Shown: one piece after another, positions 1 through 7,713 of the stretch | Position numbering within the stretch: position 1 is the stretch's first letter | Layout of the letters: every line of letters begins with the position of its first letter | DNA from: an uncultured Alphaproteobacteria bacterium | GTDB taxonomy: Bacteria; Pseudomonadota; Alphaproteobacteria; Reyranellales; Reyranellaceae | Length of the DNA: 19,426 bases | Assembly (NCBI GenBank): GCA_903929895.1 | Contig: CAIYWM010000224.1 | Location: 1 to 19,426, forward strand | Direction: 5' to 3' | Notes under the pieces: generated by a model | Databases searched by the model: none | The model's input: the letters and a program-made list of their open reading frames with translations, nothing else | What the model was told of the DNA's origin: nothing | Position numbers and translations under genes: made by a program

Positions 1-1241
1 GGATGGCCGGTGACGTTGAACGGCGTGCGGGCCTGGCGCGGATAGGTGCGCTCGACCTCGGCCGTATCCTCGATGCGGCAGGCCGGGTCCATCGAGCTGG
101 CGCAGAGCAGCACGTCGACCTCGCGCAAGGCGGCCTCGACCTCGGCGATCATCTGCAGGCGGCGGCGGCTCGCCAGCATGTAGTCGCCCGCGCTCATGAA
201 GGCGCCGGCCATCAGGCGCTGACGACCCAGCTTCCCGTAGTCGCCGGGCCGCTCGCTGAGCCACGGTCCATGGATCGACCAGGCTTCGCTTTGCAGGATC
301 ACGCGGTTCACGGCGCCGAACTCGCCGAGGGTCGGCAACGTAATGTTGCGCACCTCGGCGCCCTCGACCTGCAAGCTGCGCGCGACATGCTCCAGTGCCG
401 CCGTGACCTCGGGATGGGCCGGCGTGTCGATCTCGTGGAAATGCCGCACGAAGCCCACGCGCAGTCCGCGGATGCCGCGGTCGAGCGCCGCCGCGTAGTG
501 ACCCTGCGATGCGGCCGCGCTACCGGGATCGCGCGGATCGTGGCCGGCGATGGCTTCCAGCATCAGCGCATTGTCGGCGACGGTGCGGGTCATCGGCCCG
601 ACATGATCGAGCGTGAAGGAGAGCGGGAAGACGCCGCGACGCGAGACCAGCCCATAGGTCGGCTTCAGGCCGACGATGCCGCAGCAGCTCGCCGGGTTGC
701 GCACGCTGCCGCCGGTGTCGGTGCCCAGCGCCATCGGGAACAGGCCGGCCGCCACGCCCGACCCGGAACCGGACGAGGAGCCGCCGGGATGATGATCGGT
801 GTTCCAGGGATTGCGCGCCGGCGGCCAGGGCAGGTCGAAGCTCGGCCCGCCGATGGCGAATTCGTGCGTGGAGAGCTTGCCCAGAACGATGGCGCCGGCA
901 CCGCGCAGCTTCTCGACGCAGACGGCGTCGGCGGTTGCCATATTGTCCTGCCGGACCTTCGAATGGCAGGTCGTCGGCAGGCCGGCGACGTCGATGATGT
1001 CCTTGATGCCGACCGGCACGCCGTGCAGCGGCCCGCGCAGCCGGCCCGACTGGGCCTCGGTTTCAGCGGCCAGGGCGGCCGCCATCGCGGCCTCGCCGTC
1101 GACGCGGATGAAGGCGTTGAGCTTGGGATCGAGTTGCTCGATGCGGTCGAGCAGCGCCTTGGTGAGATCGACGGGCGAAAGCTCCTTCGCGGCAATGGCG
1201 CGGGCGGCCGCGCCCACCGTCATCCAGTGCAGGTCGCTCAT
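1..1241 (-). CDS. Amidase (amidase-signature family), C-terminus cut off by window edge
   Basis: This is the N-terminal 413 residues of an amidase-signature hydrolase; the frame is still open at base 1. The Ser-cisSer-Lys triad is visible: K80 in GVPVGIKDIIDVAG, S155 in the GGSSSGSGSG loop and S179 in GTDTGGSVRNPAS. The spacings of 75 and 24 residues equal those I recall for fatty acid amide hydrolase. Such enzymes hydrolyse C-N bonds of amides, ureas or carboxybiuret-like compounds in the cytoplasm; the substrate cannot be read from the sequence. The ATG overlaps the stop of the small upstream gene by ATGA, so translation is probably coupled. A GatA role is less likely because no gatB or typical gatC is nearby, though the missing C-terminus prevents a full check. 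Confidence 0.9.
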   Translation of the reverse strand, partial: MSDLHWMTVGAAARAIAAKELSPVDLTKALLDRIEQLDPKLNAFIRVDGEAAMAAALAAETEAQSGRLRGPLHGVPVGIKDIIDVAGLPTTCHSKVRQDNMATADAVCVEKLRGAGAIVLGKLSTHEFAIGGPSFDLPWPPARNPWNTDHHPGGSSSGSGSGVAAGLFPMALGTDTGGSVRNPASCCGIVGLKPTYGLVSRRGVFPLSFTLDHVGPMTRTVADNALMLEAIAGHDPRDPGSAAASQGHYAAALDRGIRGLRVGFVRHFHEIDTPAHPEVTAALEHVARSLQVEGAEVRNITLPTLGEFGAVNRVILQSEAWSIHGPWLSERPGDYGKLGRQRLMAGAFMSAGDYMLASRRRLQMIAEVEAALREVDVLLCASSMDPACRIEDTAEVERTYPRQARTPFNVTGH

Positions 1242-1420
1242 AGCGTCGTCCCCGCCTTCATCGGCGGCCACGGCTCGGCCGTCGGATCGGCCGGGCGCTT
1301 GATCTTCTGTGCCACGTCGGCGGCCTGCTTGGCCGAGATCGCCACGTCGTCCGGAAATTCCGCCAGCGCCTTGGCGAGTCCGGCGCGCTTCGCCAGCACC
1401 TCAATCGTGTTGTTGTCCAC
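1238..1420 (-). CDS. Small AtzG/GatC-like partner of the amidase (60 aa)
   Basis: This is a 60-residue protein starting MDNNTIEVLAKRAGL. I chose the GTG at 1420 because GGAGAG lies five bases upstream; a longer in-frame reading to 1534 has no better site. It is predicted helical, with a helix around residues 4-20 and another around 28-40, and ends in a Pro/Trp-rich tail (EPWPPMK). The stop overlaps the amidase start by ATGA. Small helical proteins encoded just before amidases (AtzG/DUF4089-like, GatC-like) act as non-catalytic subunits that wrap around the amidase. Size, helices, charged Pro-rich tail and gene order fit that role, but I recognise no diagnostic motif, so the partner role is inference. 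Confidence 0.62.
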   Translation of the reverse strand: MDNNTIEVLAKRAGLAKALAEFPDDVAISAKQAADVAQKIKRPADPTAEPWPPMKAGTTL

Positions 1421-1449
1421 GGCATCTCTCCATCGTTCCGAAGGATGCA

Positions 1450-1464
1450 GGCACGAGTCGTGCC
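1450..1464. repeat. 15-bp perfect palindrome upstream of the small protein/amidase pair
   Basis: GGCACGA-G-TCGTGCC has seven-base arms around a single base. It sits in the 59-nt gap between the patatin stop and the GTG of the AtzG-like gene, about 30 bases before that start. It could be an operator for the amidase pair or a small hairpin with a three-base loop. No T tract follows it on the minus strand, so it is not an intrinsic terminator. Confidence 0.45.
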
Positions 1465-1479
1465 AGCCACATGCAGAGT

Positions 1480-2700
1480 TTAACGCGTCGGAACGGCGGT
1501 CGACGACCCCAGTCCCGGCGGCGCCTTGTGCCATGCGCGGCCCTCCACGATCTCCCGCACGCCGTATTCGTAGAGCGCGTTCATGTAGGCCTGGTCGAAT
1601 TCGCCCTTCTTGGGCGAATCGAAGTCCCGCCCGATGTAGGCGAGGTTGTAGTCGACCTTGTCGCGCAGCGAGACGAAGTAGGTCCGCAGCACATCGTTGA
1701 CGCCGCTGGCCGCCAGCATCGTCGCGATCGCGCGACCGGCGATGGTGATGGTGCGGCGCTCGGCCATCGCATAGTCCGGGTCGAGGCGGGCATTGCGGAT
1801 GATATAGGCGTAGCGCTCGCGCTTGATGTTGCTGGCGGACATGTCGATGGACGGCGGATAAAGGAAGAGCTGGGCGATGGCGCCGCCGTCGACATGCAGC
1901 TCCTGGTACTTCTTGCCGTCGAGCTCGACGTCGATCAGCACCGGCTGGAAGGCGCCGGGAATGGCCGCCGAGGCCCGCAGGATCTTGCGGAAGAGGTCGA
2001 GGGCGCCGGGATGGCCGCTGGCGGCGATGGCACCGATGTTCCAGATCACCGGCCGCTGGGCGTCGAGATCGGTCGTGCCGATCATCAGCAGCCGGCCCTT
2101 GTTGTATTCAGCGGCGATCGCGTCGAACATCTTCTGGTCGGCATACTTCGCGATGATCTGGGCGAGCGGCCCCGTGTCGGCCATGGCGTCGTCGAACAGG
2201 GCCGCCGTGAGGCCGCGCATGCGGAAGACCTTGTCCGGCGTCATGGTCGTGTAGACTTCGCGCAGCTGCGCATCGTAGTCCGAACCCAGGAAGGCGAAGG
2301 GCGCGATCAGTGCGCCGGTGCTGACGCCGGTGACCATCTTGAACGTCGGGCGCGTCCCGACGGCCGTCCAGCCGTTCATGATTCCGGCGCCGAAGGCACC
2401 GTTGTCACCACCGCCGGACACGGCGAGGAAATAGGCCGGTGGCGGCCGCGTCGGCATCTTCCCCTCGGCGCGCAGGGCGGCCGCTTCACGCACGCCCGAT
2501 TGCATACCCTCGTCGAGCATCGCCTTGGGATCGCCATCGGCATAGAAGCGCGCATTGGGAATGCCGAGCGGCATCGCGCGCACCGTGTCGACGCGCGGCA
2601 CCGCTTCTCCGCGTTCCGGAATCGAACAGCCCGTTCCGGCGAGGCAGACCGTTGCAGCGACAAGCACGAGCCAACGGCGGCCCATAAAATTCTTCGACAT
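1480..2700 (-). CDS. Patatin-like phospholipase, probably exported or lipid-anchored
   Basis: A 406-residue patatin-family serine lipase. The oxyanion loop is SGGGDNGAFGAG (near residues 95-106), the nucleophile is S127 in GVSTG, and the partner aspartate is D271 in VDGGA, so the Ser-Asp dyad is intact. The N-terminus (MSKNFMGRRWLVLVAATVCLAGTGC) is a signal peptide ending in a cysteine, but -3 to -1 read GTG rather than a canonical lipobox, so lipidation is uncertain. I chose ATG 2700 because GGAG lies five bases upstream; an in-frame GTG at 2721 would add seven residues. Such enzymes hydrolyse acyl ester bonds of phospholipids or neutral lipids. A role as PHB depolymerase is possible but unsupported. 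The gene follows rlmI by 25 nt. Confidence 0.87.
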   Translation of the reverse strand: MSKNFMGRRWLVLVAATVCLAGTGCSIPERGEAVPRVDTVRAMPLGIPNARFYADGDPKAMLDEGMQSGVREAAALRAEGKMPTRPPPAYFLAVSGGGDNGAFGAGIMNGWTAVGTRPTFKMVTGVSTGALIAPFAFLGSDYDAQLREVYTTMTPDKVFRMRGLTAALFDDAMADTGPLAQIIAKYADQKMFDAIAAEYNKGRLLMIGTTDLDAQRPVIWNIGAIAASGHPGALDLFRKILRASAAIPGAFQPVLIDVELDGKKYQELHVDGGAIAQLFLYPPSIDMSASNIKRERYAYIIRNARLDPDYAMAERRTITIAGRAIATMLAASGVNDVLRTYFVSLRDKVDYNLAYIGRDFDSPKKGEFDQAYMNALYEYGVREIVEGRAWHKAPPGLGSSTAVPTR

Positions 2701-2725
2701 CCCCTCTCCCCCCAAACTCACCTAG

Positions 2726-3910
2726 TCAGTCGAGTTGCAGCACCATGGCTTTCAGATAGGCCGTCTCGGGCAGGTTCGGATGAACCGGATGATCCAGCGC
2801 CGCGCCGCTGCTCAGCAGGATGCGGCCGCTCCGCTCGGCATCGCGCAGGCCGCGCCGGACCTGCTCGGCAAACAGCGGCGCATCGACGAGATGGGAGCAC
2901 GACGCCACGAAGAAGAAGCCGCCCTTGGTGACCAGCGGCGCCGCCAGACGCACCAGCTTGCGATAGCCCTGCGCGCCGGTCTTGAGGTCCTTGCGGCTCT
3001 TCACGAAGGCCGGCGGATCGCAGATCACGATCTCGTAGCTGCGCGGCTTCTCCTTCTCCAAGGTCTCGAACACTTCGCCCTTGCGGAAGGACACGATCTT
3101 GTCGACGCCGTTCAGCGCCGCCGCCTGCTGGGCCACGTTGAGGGCCGGCTGCGAACGATCGAGGCAGACCACGGACGTCGCCCCGCGCGTCGCCGCCAGG
3201 ACACCGAAGCCGCCGCTGTAACAATAGGCATCGAGGACGCGGGCGTCCTTCGCCAGCCCCGCCATGAAACGCCGGTTGTCGCGCTGGTCGTAGAACCAGC
3301 CGGTCTTCTGGCCCTCGGACAGATCGGCGACGAAACGCGCGTCGTTCTCGATCAGCTCGATGGTGCCGGCCTGGCCCTTGGCCACGACCACCTCGCGCGT
3401 CAGCCCTTCGAGCTCGCGCACCGGCGAATCGTTCTTGAGGATGATGGTCGTGGGCGAGAATTCGGCTTCGAGGGCCTCCAGCAGGACCGGCGTCAGCGCG
3501 TCCATGCCGGCGGTATTGACCTGCACCACGAAGGCATCGCCGAAGCGGTCGATGATCACGCCCGGCAGGCCGTCGGCCTCGGCATGGATCAACCGGTAAT
3601 AGGGCACGCCGATCAGCCGGTCGCGCAGCGCCGCCGCCTGGGTCAGGCGACGGCCGATGAACAGCGCATCGACCTGCGCTTCAGGGTTCGTGCTGAGAAC
3701 CCGCGCCGCGATCAGCGAATGCGGATTGAAGGTGATCAGGGCCAGGGCCTCGCCGCCCGGCGCCCGCAGGGTCGCCAGGCTGCCGACCGGAATCGCCTTG
3801 GCGTCGGCGTCCATCAGGATCTCGTTGGAGAAGGCCCAGGGATGGCCGGCGCGGACGCGGCGATCCTCGCCGGCGCGCAGGATGACGGTGGGGAGCTTCT
3901 TCAGGGCCAC
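2726..3910 (-). CDS. rlmI: 23S rRNA (cytosine-C5) methyltransferase, RlmI-like
   Basis: A 394-residue class I SAM methyltransferase, almost the length of E. coli RlmI (396). An N-terminal PUA-type RNA-binding region (about 1-75, with RAGEDRRVRAGHPWAFSNEI) is followed by a middle domain and a Rossmann domain. The latter has motif I at LDAYCYSGGFG, motif IV at VICDPPAFVKSR and a C-terminal ASCSH carrying the expected catalytic cysteine. The family makes m5C at position 1962 of 23S rRNA; the exact target here is inferred from similarity. I chose GTG 3910 because AGGAG sits eight bases upstream and the product then matches family length. It follows ggt with a two-base gap, so the two are very probably cotranscribed. 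Confidence 0.86.
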   Translation of the reverse strand: MALKKLPTVILRAGEDRRVRAGHPWAFSNEILMDADAKAIPVGSLATLRAPGGEALALITFNPHSLIAARVLSTNPEAQVDALFIGRRLTQAAALRDRLIGVPYYRLIHAEADGLPGVIIDRFGDAFVVQVNTAGMDALTPVLLEALEAEFSPTTIILKNDSPVRELEGLTREVVVAKGQAGTIELIENDARFVADLSEGQKTGWFYDQRDNRRFMAGLAKDARVLDAYCYSGGFGVLAATRGATSVVCLDRSQPALNVAQQAAALNGVDKIVSFRKGEVFETLEKEKPRSYEIVICDPPAFVKSRKDLKTGAQGYRKLVRLAAPLVTKGGFFFVASCSHLVDAPLFAEQVRRGLRDAERSGRILLSSGAALDHPVHPNLPETAYLKAMVLQLD

Positions 3911-3912
3911 TT

Positions 3913-5568
3913 CTATTCTCCTCGGGCGACGCCATCGCGCCGCGGATCGGCGCCACCCTCCCATCCGTCGCCACTGCGCCGGAGGGCGGTCAGGCCGCCT
4001 TCATGCCGGCGGACTTGTACTTCATGGCCCAGCGCGCGCAAGGCGGCCGCCTGGTCGGCGATCGGCGTCCCCTCCTCCAGCTCGGTCGCCCCGTTCAGGT
4101 TGATCACCCGCGGCAGGTCGACGGCGGCCTGGGCGGACAGGTCCCAGTCCAGCAGGCCGATCAGCGTCTGCAGCGTGTCGCCGATGATCCTGGCCCCGCC
4201 CGCCGAGCCCAGCGCCGCGACCAGTTTGCCCTCCCGGTCGAGGACGAAGGTCGGGGACATGGACGAGCGCGGACGCTTGCCCGGTTGCACGCGGTTGGCC
4301 ACAGGCTTGCCGTCGAGCTCAGGACGGGGCGCGAAGTCGGTGAGCTCGTTGTTCAGGAGGAAGCCGCGCACCATCATGTGGGCGCCGAACGGCGCCTCGA
4401 TCGTGGTGGTGAAGCTGACGGCATTGCCCCAGCGATCGACGATGCTGACATGGCTGGTGCCGCGCTCGACATAGCCCGGCGGCAGGCCGGGACCGACCCG
4501 GCCCATGCTGCGATCGGGCGACATCAGCTTGCGACGCTCCGCGAGATAATCAGGCGACAGCAGGCCGGCCACTGGCACGTCCACGAAGGCCGGGTCGGCG
4601 ACGTAACGATCGCGGTCGGCGAAGGCCAGCCGGCTCGCCTCGGCGATCAGATGGACGGCGCGAAGATCGTTGGGAGGATCGCGCTGGAGGTCGAAAGGCT
4701 GGATCAGCCCCAGCACCTGCAGGATCGCGATCCCACCGGACGAGGGTGGCGGCATGCCGCAGACGATCCAGAGGCGATAGGGCCCGCACACGGGCTCGCG
4801 CTTGATCGGTCTGTAGTCGGCAAGATCGGCGGCGGAAAGCGTGCCGGGCCGGGGATGGCTGCGCACGCGCTCGATCATCTCCGCCGCGACGGGACCTGCG
4901 TACATCACGCGCGCGCCCTGCCGCGCGATCAGATCCATCGTCTCGGCAAGCGCCGGATTGGCGATGCGCTCGCCCGGCTTGCGCGCAGACCCGTCACTCG
5001 CGAAGTAGATCTCGCGGATCGCCTGCTCCTCGCGTAGCGCCGGAATCCTCTGCAGCCACGCGGCGAGACGGGACGAGACCGGGAAGCCGTCGCGGGCGAT
5101 GGCGATCGCGGGGCCAAACAACTCGCTCCAGGCAAGCTTGCCCTTCTCCTTGTGCGCGAGTTCGAGCATCGCCACGAGGCCGGGAACGCCAACGGAAATG
5201 CCGGAGGCCACGGCTTCGCGGTACCCGAGGGGCTTGCCGTCGGCCGAAAGGAACATGGTCGGACTGGCGCCCGCCGGCGCCGTCTCGCGACCGTCGTAGA
5301 CGGCGATGGCCTGGCTGGTGCCGTCATAGTGCAGCAGGAAGCCGCCGCCGCCGATGCCCGAGGCGTGCGGCTCGACCACACCCAGCATCATCTGCACGGC
5401 GATCGCCGCATCGACGGCGGTGCCGCCGCGACGCAGAATCTCGAGTCCGGCCTCGACCGCCAGCGGATGGGCGGCCGCCACCATCGACTGCGGCGCCGCC
5501 TGCACCGACGGCACGCGGCAGGCCGCGACCAGCAGCAGCGCGACACCCAGCAGGCGACGCCCGATCAT
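3913..5568 (-). CDS. ggt: Gamma-glutamyltransferase precursor
   Basis: A 551-residue N-terminal nucleophile hydrolase that cleaves gamma-glutamyl bonds, for example of glutathione, in the periplasm. The processing and catalytic threonine is T371 in ERGTSHVSIVD, matching E. coli TTHYSVVD; cleavage there would give a large subunit of about 370 and a small subunit of about 181 residues. Other family marks are R94 (YDGRETAPAG, binds the gamma-Glu carboxylate), LLNNELTDF, PRSSMSPT (S435/S436) and GSAGGARII. The start at 5568 overlaps the tam stop by ATGA and is followed directly by a signal peptide; the frame stays open upstream only as a shadow of tam. The signal peptide ends LVAAC (C17), which satisfies a lipobox, so lipid anchoring is possible. 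Confidence 0.93.
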   Translation of the reverse strand: MIGRRLLGVALLLVAACRVPSVQAAPQSMVAAAHPLAVEAGLEILRRGGTAVDAAIAVQMMLGVVEPHASGIGGGGFLLHYDGTSQAIAVYDGRETAPAGASPTMFLSADGKPLGYREAVASGISVGVPGLVAMLELAHKEKGKLAWSELFGPAIAIARDGFPVSSRLAAWLQRIPALREEQAIREIYFASDGSARKPGERIANPALAETMDLIARQGARVMYAGPVAAEMIERVRSHPRPGTLSAADLADYRPIKREPVCGPYRLWIVCGMPPPSSGGIAILQVLGLIQPFDLQRDPPNDLRAVHLIAEASRLAFADRDRYVADPAFVDVPVAGLLSPDYLAERRKLMSPDRSMGRVGPGLPPGYVERGTSHVSIVDRWGNAVSFTTTIEAPFGAHMMVRGFLLNNELTDFAPRPELDGKPVANRVQPGKRPRSSMSPTFVLDREGKLVAALGSAGGARIIGDTLQTLIGLLDWDLSAQAAVDLPRVINLNGATELEEGTPIADQAAALRALGHEVQVRRHEGGLTALRRSGDGWEGGADPRRDGVARGE

Positions 5569-6368
5569 GCGCGGCGCGCCACGATGAAGAGACGGCGGAA
5601 GGGAAAGAGCGTGATGCCGTCGGGACGCGTCGGATAGGCTTTGCGCAGCAGCGCGGCATAGGCCTCGTAGAACGCAGTCCGCTCCGGCTCCTGCAGCAGC
5701 TCGAGATAGGGCCGCAGGCCGGTCGACGAAGTGAACTGCGCCACCGGATCCGTGCCGGTGAGAGGCTGCTGGTAGATCGTCTCCCAGACCTCGAGGTCCG
5801 AACAGAGCGGCTTCAGCACGTCGTAGTAGCGCCCGGGCTCCTCGACGCGGGCGATCGGGCGCACCTTGCTGAGCTGGTCGCGCCACGGACCGGCCTGCGC
5901 CGCTTCATGCATCGACGCGTGCGAGGGCGCCTCATGGTTGCGCGGCATCTGGATCGCGAGCTGGCCGCCGGGCGGCAGAAGCTTCAGCAATCCCGGGAAC
6001 ATGTCGATGTGTCCGTCGAGCCAGTGGTAGGCGGCGTTGCTGTAGAGGATGCCGGGCGGCGGGGTCGGCGCGAAATGCGCGAGATCGCCCTTGGCAAAGG
6101 TGATCCTCGCATCGACCGTCTGGCTGCGCGCCTTGGCGAGCATCTCCTCCGACGAATCGATGCCGATGACGGCAGCCTCGGGAAACCGCTCGGCAAGGAT
6201 GCGCGAGATGTTGCCCGCGCCGCAGCCCAGATCGTAGACCGCGTGCCCCGGCCGCGCGCCGTTGGCCGGATCGAGACGGCCCATCAAGTCGAGCGCGGGC
6301 CGCGTGCGATGATCGGCGAACTTCAGGTAGAGGTTGGCATCCCACACGGTGGATTTGGCGTCGCTCAC
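5565..6368 (-). CDS. tam: Trans-aconitate 2-methyltransferase
   Basis: A 267-residue cytoplasmic SAM methyltransferase very like E. coli Tam (252). It begins MSDAKSTVWDANLYLKFADHR, has motif I VYDLGCGAGNISRIL near residue 44, the acidic IGIDSSEEML at about 68-77, and ends with the family tail TGLRPYL and FRRLFIVARRA. Tam methylates trans-aconitate, a spontaneous isomer of the citric-acid-cycle intermediate cis-aconitate that inhibits aconitase. The GTG at 6368 has GGAG seven bases upstream and lies one base after the stop of the AhpD-like gene. The in-frame upstream extension of 12 residues overlaps that gene and is unlikely. Confidence 0.9.
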   Translation of the reverse strand: MSDAKSTVWDANLYLKFADHRTRPALDLMGRLDPANGARPGHAVYDLGCGAGNISRILAERFPEAAVIGIDSSEEMLAKARSQTVDARITFAKGDLAHFAPTPPPGILYSNAAYHWLDGHIDMFPGLLKLLPPGGQLAIQMPRNHEAPSHASMHEAAQAGPWRDQLSKVRPIARVEEPGRYYDVLKPLCSDLEVWETIYQQPLTGTDPVAQFTSSTGLRPYLELLQEPERTAFYEAYAALLRKAYPTRPDGITLFPFRRLFIVARRA

Positions 6369-6369
6369 G

Positions 6370-6768
6370 TCACTTCTCCTCGAAGGCCTCGTCGATCGGC
6401 ACACGATAGCCCGTCGCGATCTTGTTGCCCTTCTGCGCGGCCAGCACGACCGCCATGAACTCGTCGAACATCTCCTCGGTCATGCCCTTCCGGCGCGCCA
6501 TGTAGCCGTGCGAGTTGATGCAGTAGTCGCACTGGTTGGCGACCGACACGGCGAGATAGATCAATTCCTTGGTGAGACCGTCGAGCGCGCCCGGCGCCAT
6601 CACCGCCTTCATCTCGGCGGCGAAGCGCTCCATCGTGTCGGGATGGCGGGCCAGCGCCTTCCATACGTTGTTGATGCCCGCCGGATCGATGCCCCGCGCA
6701 GTGGCGATGCCCTCGACGACGGCCTTGGCCCGCGGGTTCATGTCCTCGTACTCGGTCAGCTTGGCCAT
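6370..6768 (-). CDS. Carboxymuconolactone decarboxylase / AhpD-like protein
   Basis: A 132-residue helical protein of the CMD/AhpD superfamily. The redox signature is intact: E68, C80-x-x-C83 and H87 in KELIYLAVSVANQCDYCINSH. This motif marks AhpD-type alkylhydroperoxidase or disulfide-relay members rather than true carboxymuconolactone decarboxylases. It probably acts as a small thiol oxidoreductase; the substrate is unknown. ATG 6768 has GGAG nine bases upstream, directly after the phaB terminator. It is the first gene of the left-hand minus-strand run and lies one base before tam. Confidence 0.88.
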   Translation of the reverse strand: MAKLTEYEDMNPRAKAVVEGIATARGIDPAGINNVWKALARHPDTMERFAAEMKAVMAPGALDGLTKELIYLAVSVANQCDYCINSHGYMARRKGMTEEMFDEFMAVVLAAQKGNKIATGYRVPIDEAFEEK

Positions 6769-6788
6769 GCGTGATTGCTCCAGGAACG

Positions 6789-6813
6789 AAAAGGGCCGGC
6801 GGTGTGCCGGCCC
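6789..6813 (-). terminator. Intrinsic terminator after phaB
   Basis: On the minus strand GGGCCGGC-ACACC-GCCGGCCC forms a perfect eight-base stem with a five-base loop, followed at once by TTTT. It lies 27 bases past the phaB stop and just before the ribosome site of the AhpD-like gene. It should end phaB transcripts and set the seven-gene left block apart, unless there is readthrough. Confidence 0.82.
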
Positions 6814-6840
6814 CCATCTTGGCTTTTCCAGGCCAGTTGG

Positions 6841-7566
6841 TCAGTACATATGCTGGCCGCCGTTGATCGACAGGGTCGAGCCGGTGATGAAGCCGGCATC
6901 GTCGGCGATCAGGAACATCACGCCGCGGCCGATCTCCTCGGCCTTGCCGAGCCGTCCGACCGGGATCTTGGCCACGATCTTCTCCAGCACGTTGGCCGGC
7001 ACCGCCGAGACCATGTCGGTGTCGGTGTAGCCCGGCGCGATGGCATTCACGGTGATGCCCTTGGGCGCGCCTTCCTGGGCCAGCGCCTTGGTGAAGCCGT
7101 GGATGCCCGACTTGGCGGCCGCATAGTTCACCTGACCGTACTGTCCACCCTGGCCGTTGATCGAGCCGATGTTGACGATGCGACCGAAGCCGCGCGCGTT
7201 CATGCCGTCCCACACCGCCTTGCTCATGTTGAAGCAGGAGCCGAGGTTGGTATCGATGACCGCCTCCCACATGTCGCGCGTGAGGCGGCGCATCGTGGAA
7301 TCGCGGGTGATGCCGGCATTGTTCACCAGGACTTCGACGGGCCCGAGATCCTTCTCGATCTCGGCCACGGCCTTCTGGCAGGCATCGAAACTGCCGACGT
7401 CGAACTTGTAGACGTTGATGCCATGCTCGGCCTTGAACTTGTTGGCGGCCTCGTCGTTGCCGGCGTAGGTCGCGGCGACCTTGTAGCCCTTGTCCTTCAA
7501 CATCCGGGAGATGGCGGCACCGATGCCACGTGTTCCACCCGTCACGACTGCTACCCGACCGGCCAT
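6841..7566 (-). CDS. phaB: Acetoacetyl-CoA reductase (PHB synthesis)
   Basis: A 241-residue short-chain dehydrogenase that reduces acetoacetyl-CoA to (R)-3-hydroxybutyryl-CoA with NADPH, the second step of PHB synthesis. It shows the nucleotide loop TGGTRGIG (residues 9-16), NNAG at 82-85, catalytic S135 in NIGSING, and Y148/K152 in NYAAAKSG. The PhaB-typical stretches GQGGQYGQVNY and NAIAPGYTDTDM separate it from FabG, as does the C-terminal INGGQHMY. ATG 7566 has a strong GGGAGG five bases upstream. It is a single-gene unit, bounded by a terminator downstream and a divergent MFS gene upstream, so it is not cotranscribed with phaA. Confidence 0.93.
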   Translation of the reverse strand: MAGRVAVVTGGTRGIGAAISRMLKDKGYKVAATYAGNDEAANKFKAEHGINVYKFDVGSFDACQKAVAEIEKDLGPVEVLVNNAGITRDSTMRRLTRDMWEAVIDTNLGSCFNMSKAVWDGMNARGFGRIVNIGSINGQGGQYGQVNYAAAKSGIHGFTKALAQEGAPKGITVNAIAPGYTDTDMVSAVPANVLEKIVAKIPVGRLGKAEEIGRGVMFLIADDAGFITGSTLSINGGQHMY

Positions 7567-7713
7567 TTTTTCCTCCCTTGGAGATGACGCCTCTGCAGTC
7601 TAGCCGGTTCTCCCCCATCGCAGGCAAGCGTCAGATTGATGTCGCCTCCCGGATCGAATTGAACGACGCCACCGGATAGAGCGTGCCGCCGTCACGGCTC
7701 TAGAAGCGGCGTC
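7567..7713. promoter_or_regulatory. Divergent intergenic region with nested inverted repeat at the MFS start
   Basis: This gap of 147 nt separates phaB (minus) from the MFS gene (plus). It must hold both promoters, but I see no convincing -35/-10 pair; TAGACT at 7597-7602 on the minus strand is a possible -10 for phaB. Next to the MFS start are two nested inverted repeats: outer GACGCC 7665-7670 with GGCGTC 7708-7713, inner TAGAGC 7677-7682 with GCTCTA 7697-7702. The outer right arm touches the ATG, so the element could be an operator or an RNA hairpin hiding the weak ribosome site. Confidence 0.5.

Noticed and set aside
3-1700. Long plus-strand open frame opposite the amidase, small protein and patatin genes
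   Set aside because: It shows no recognisable domain, is rich in Arg/Ala/Gly/His as expected for an antisense frame in GC-rich DNA, and crosses gene boundaries on the other strand.
2735-4474. 579-codon plus-strand frame
   Set aside because: Antisense shadow of rlmI and ggt, both of which have complete motifs and good starts.
3913-5886. 657-residue version of gamma-glutamyltransferase
   Set aside because: The first 106 residues are a shadow of tam; the ATG at 5568 is followed directly by a signal peptide and overlaps the tam stop by ATGA.
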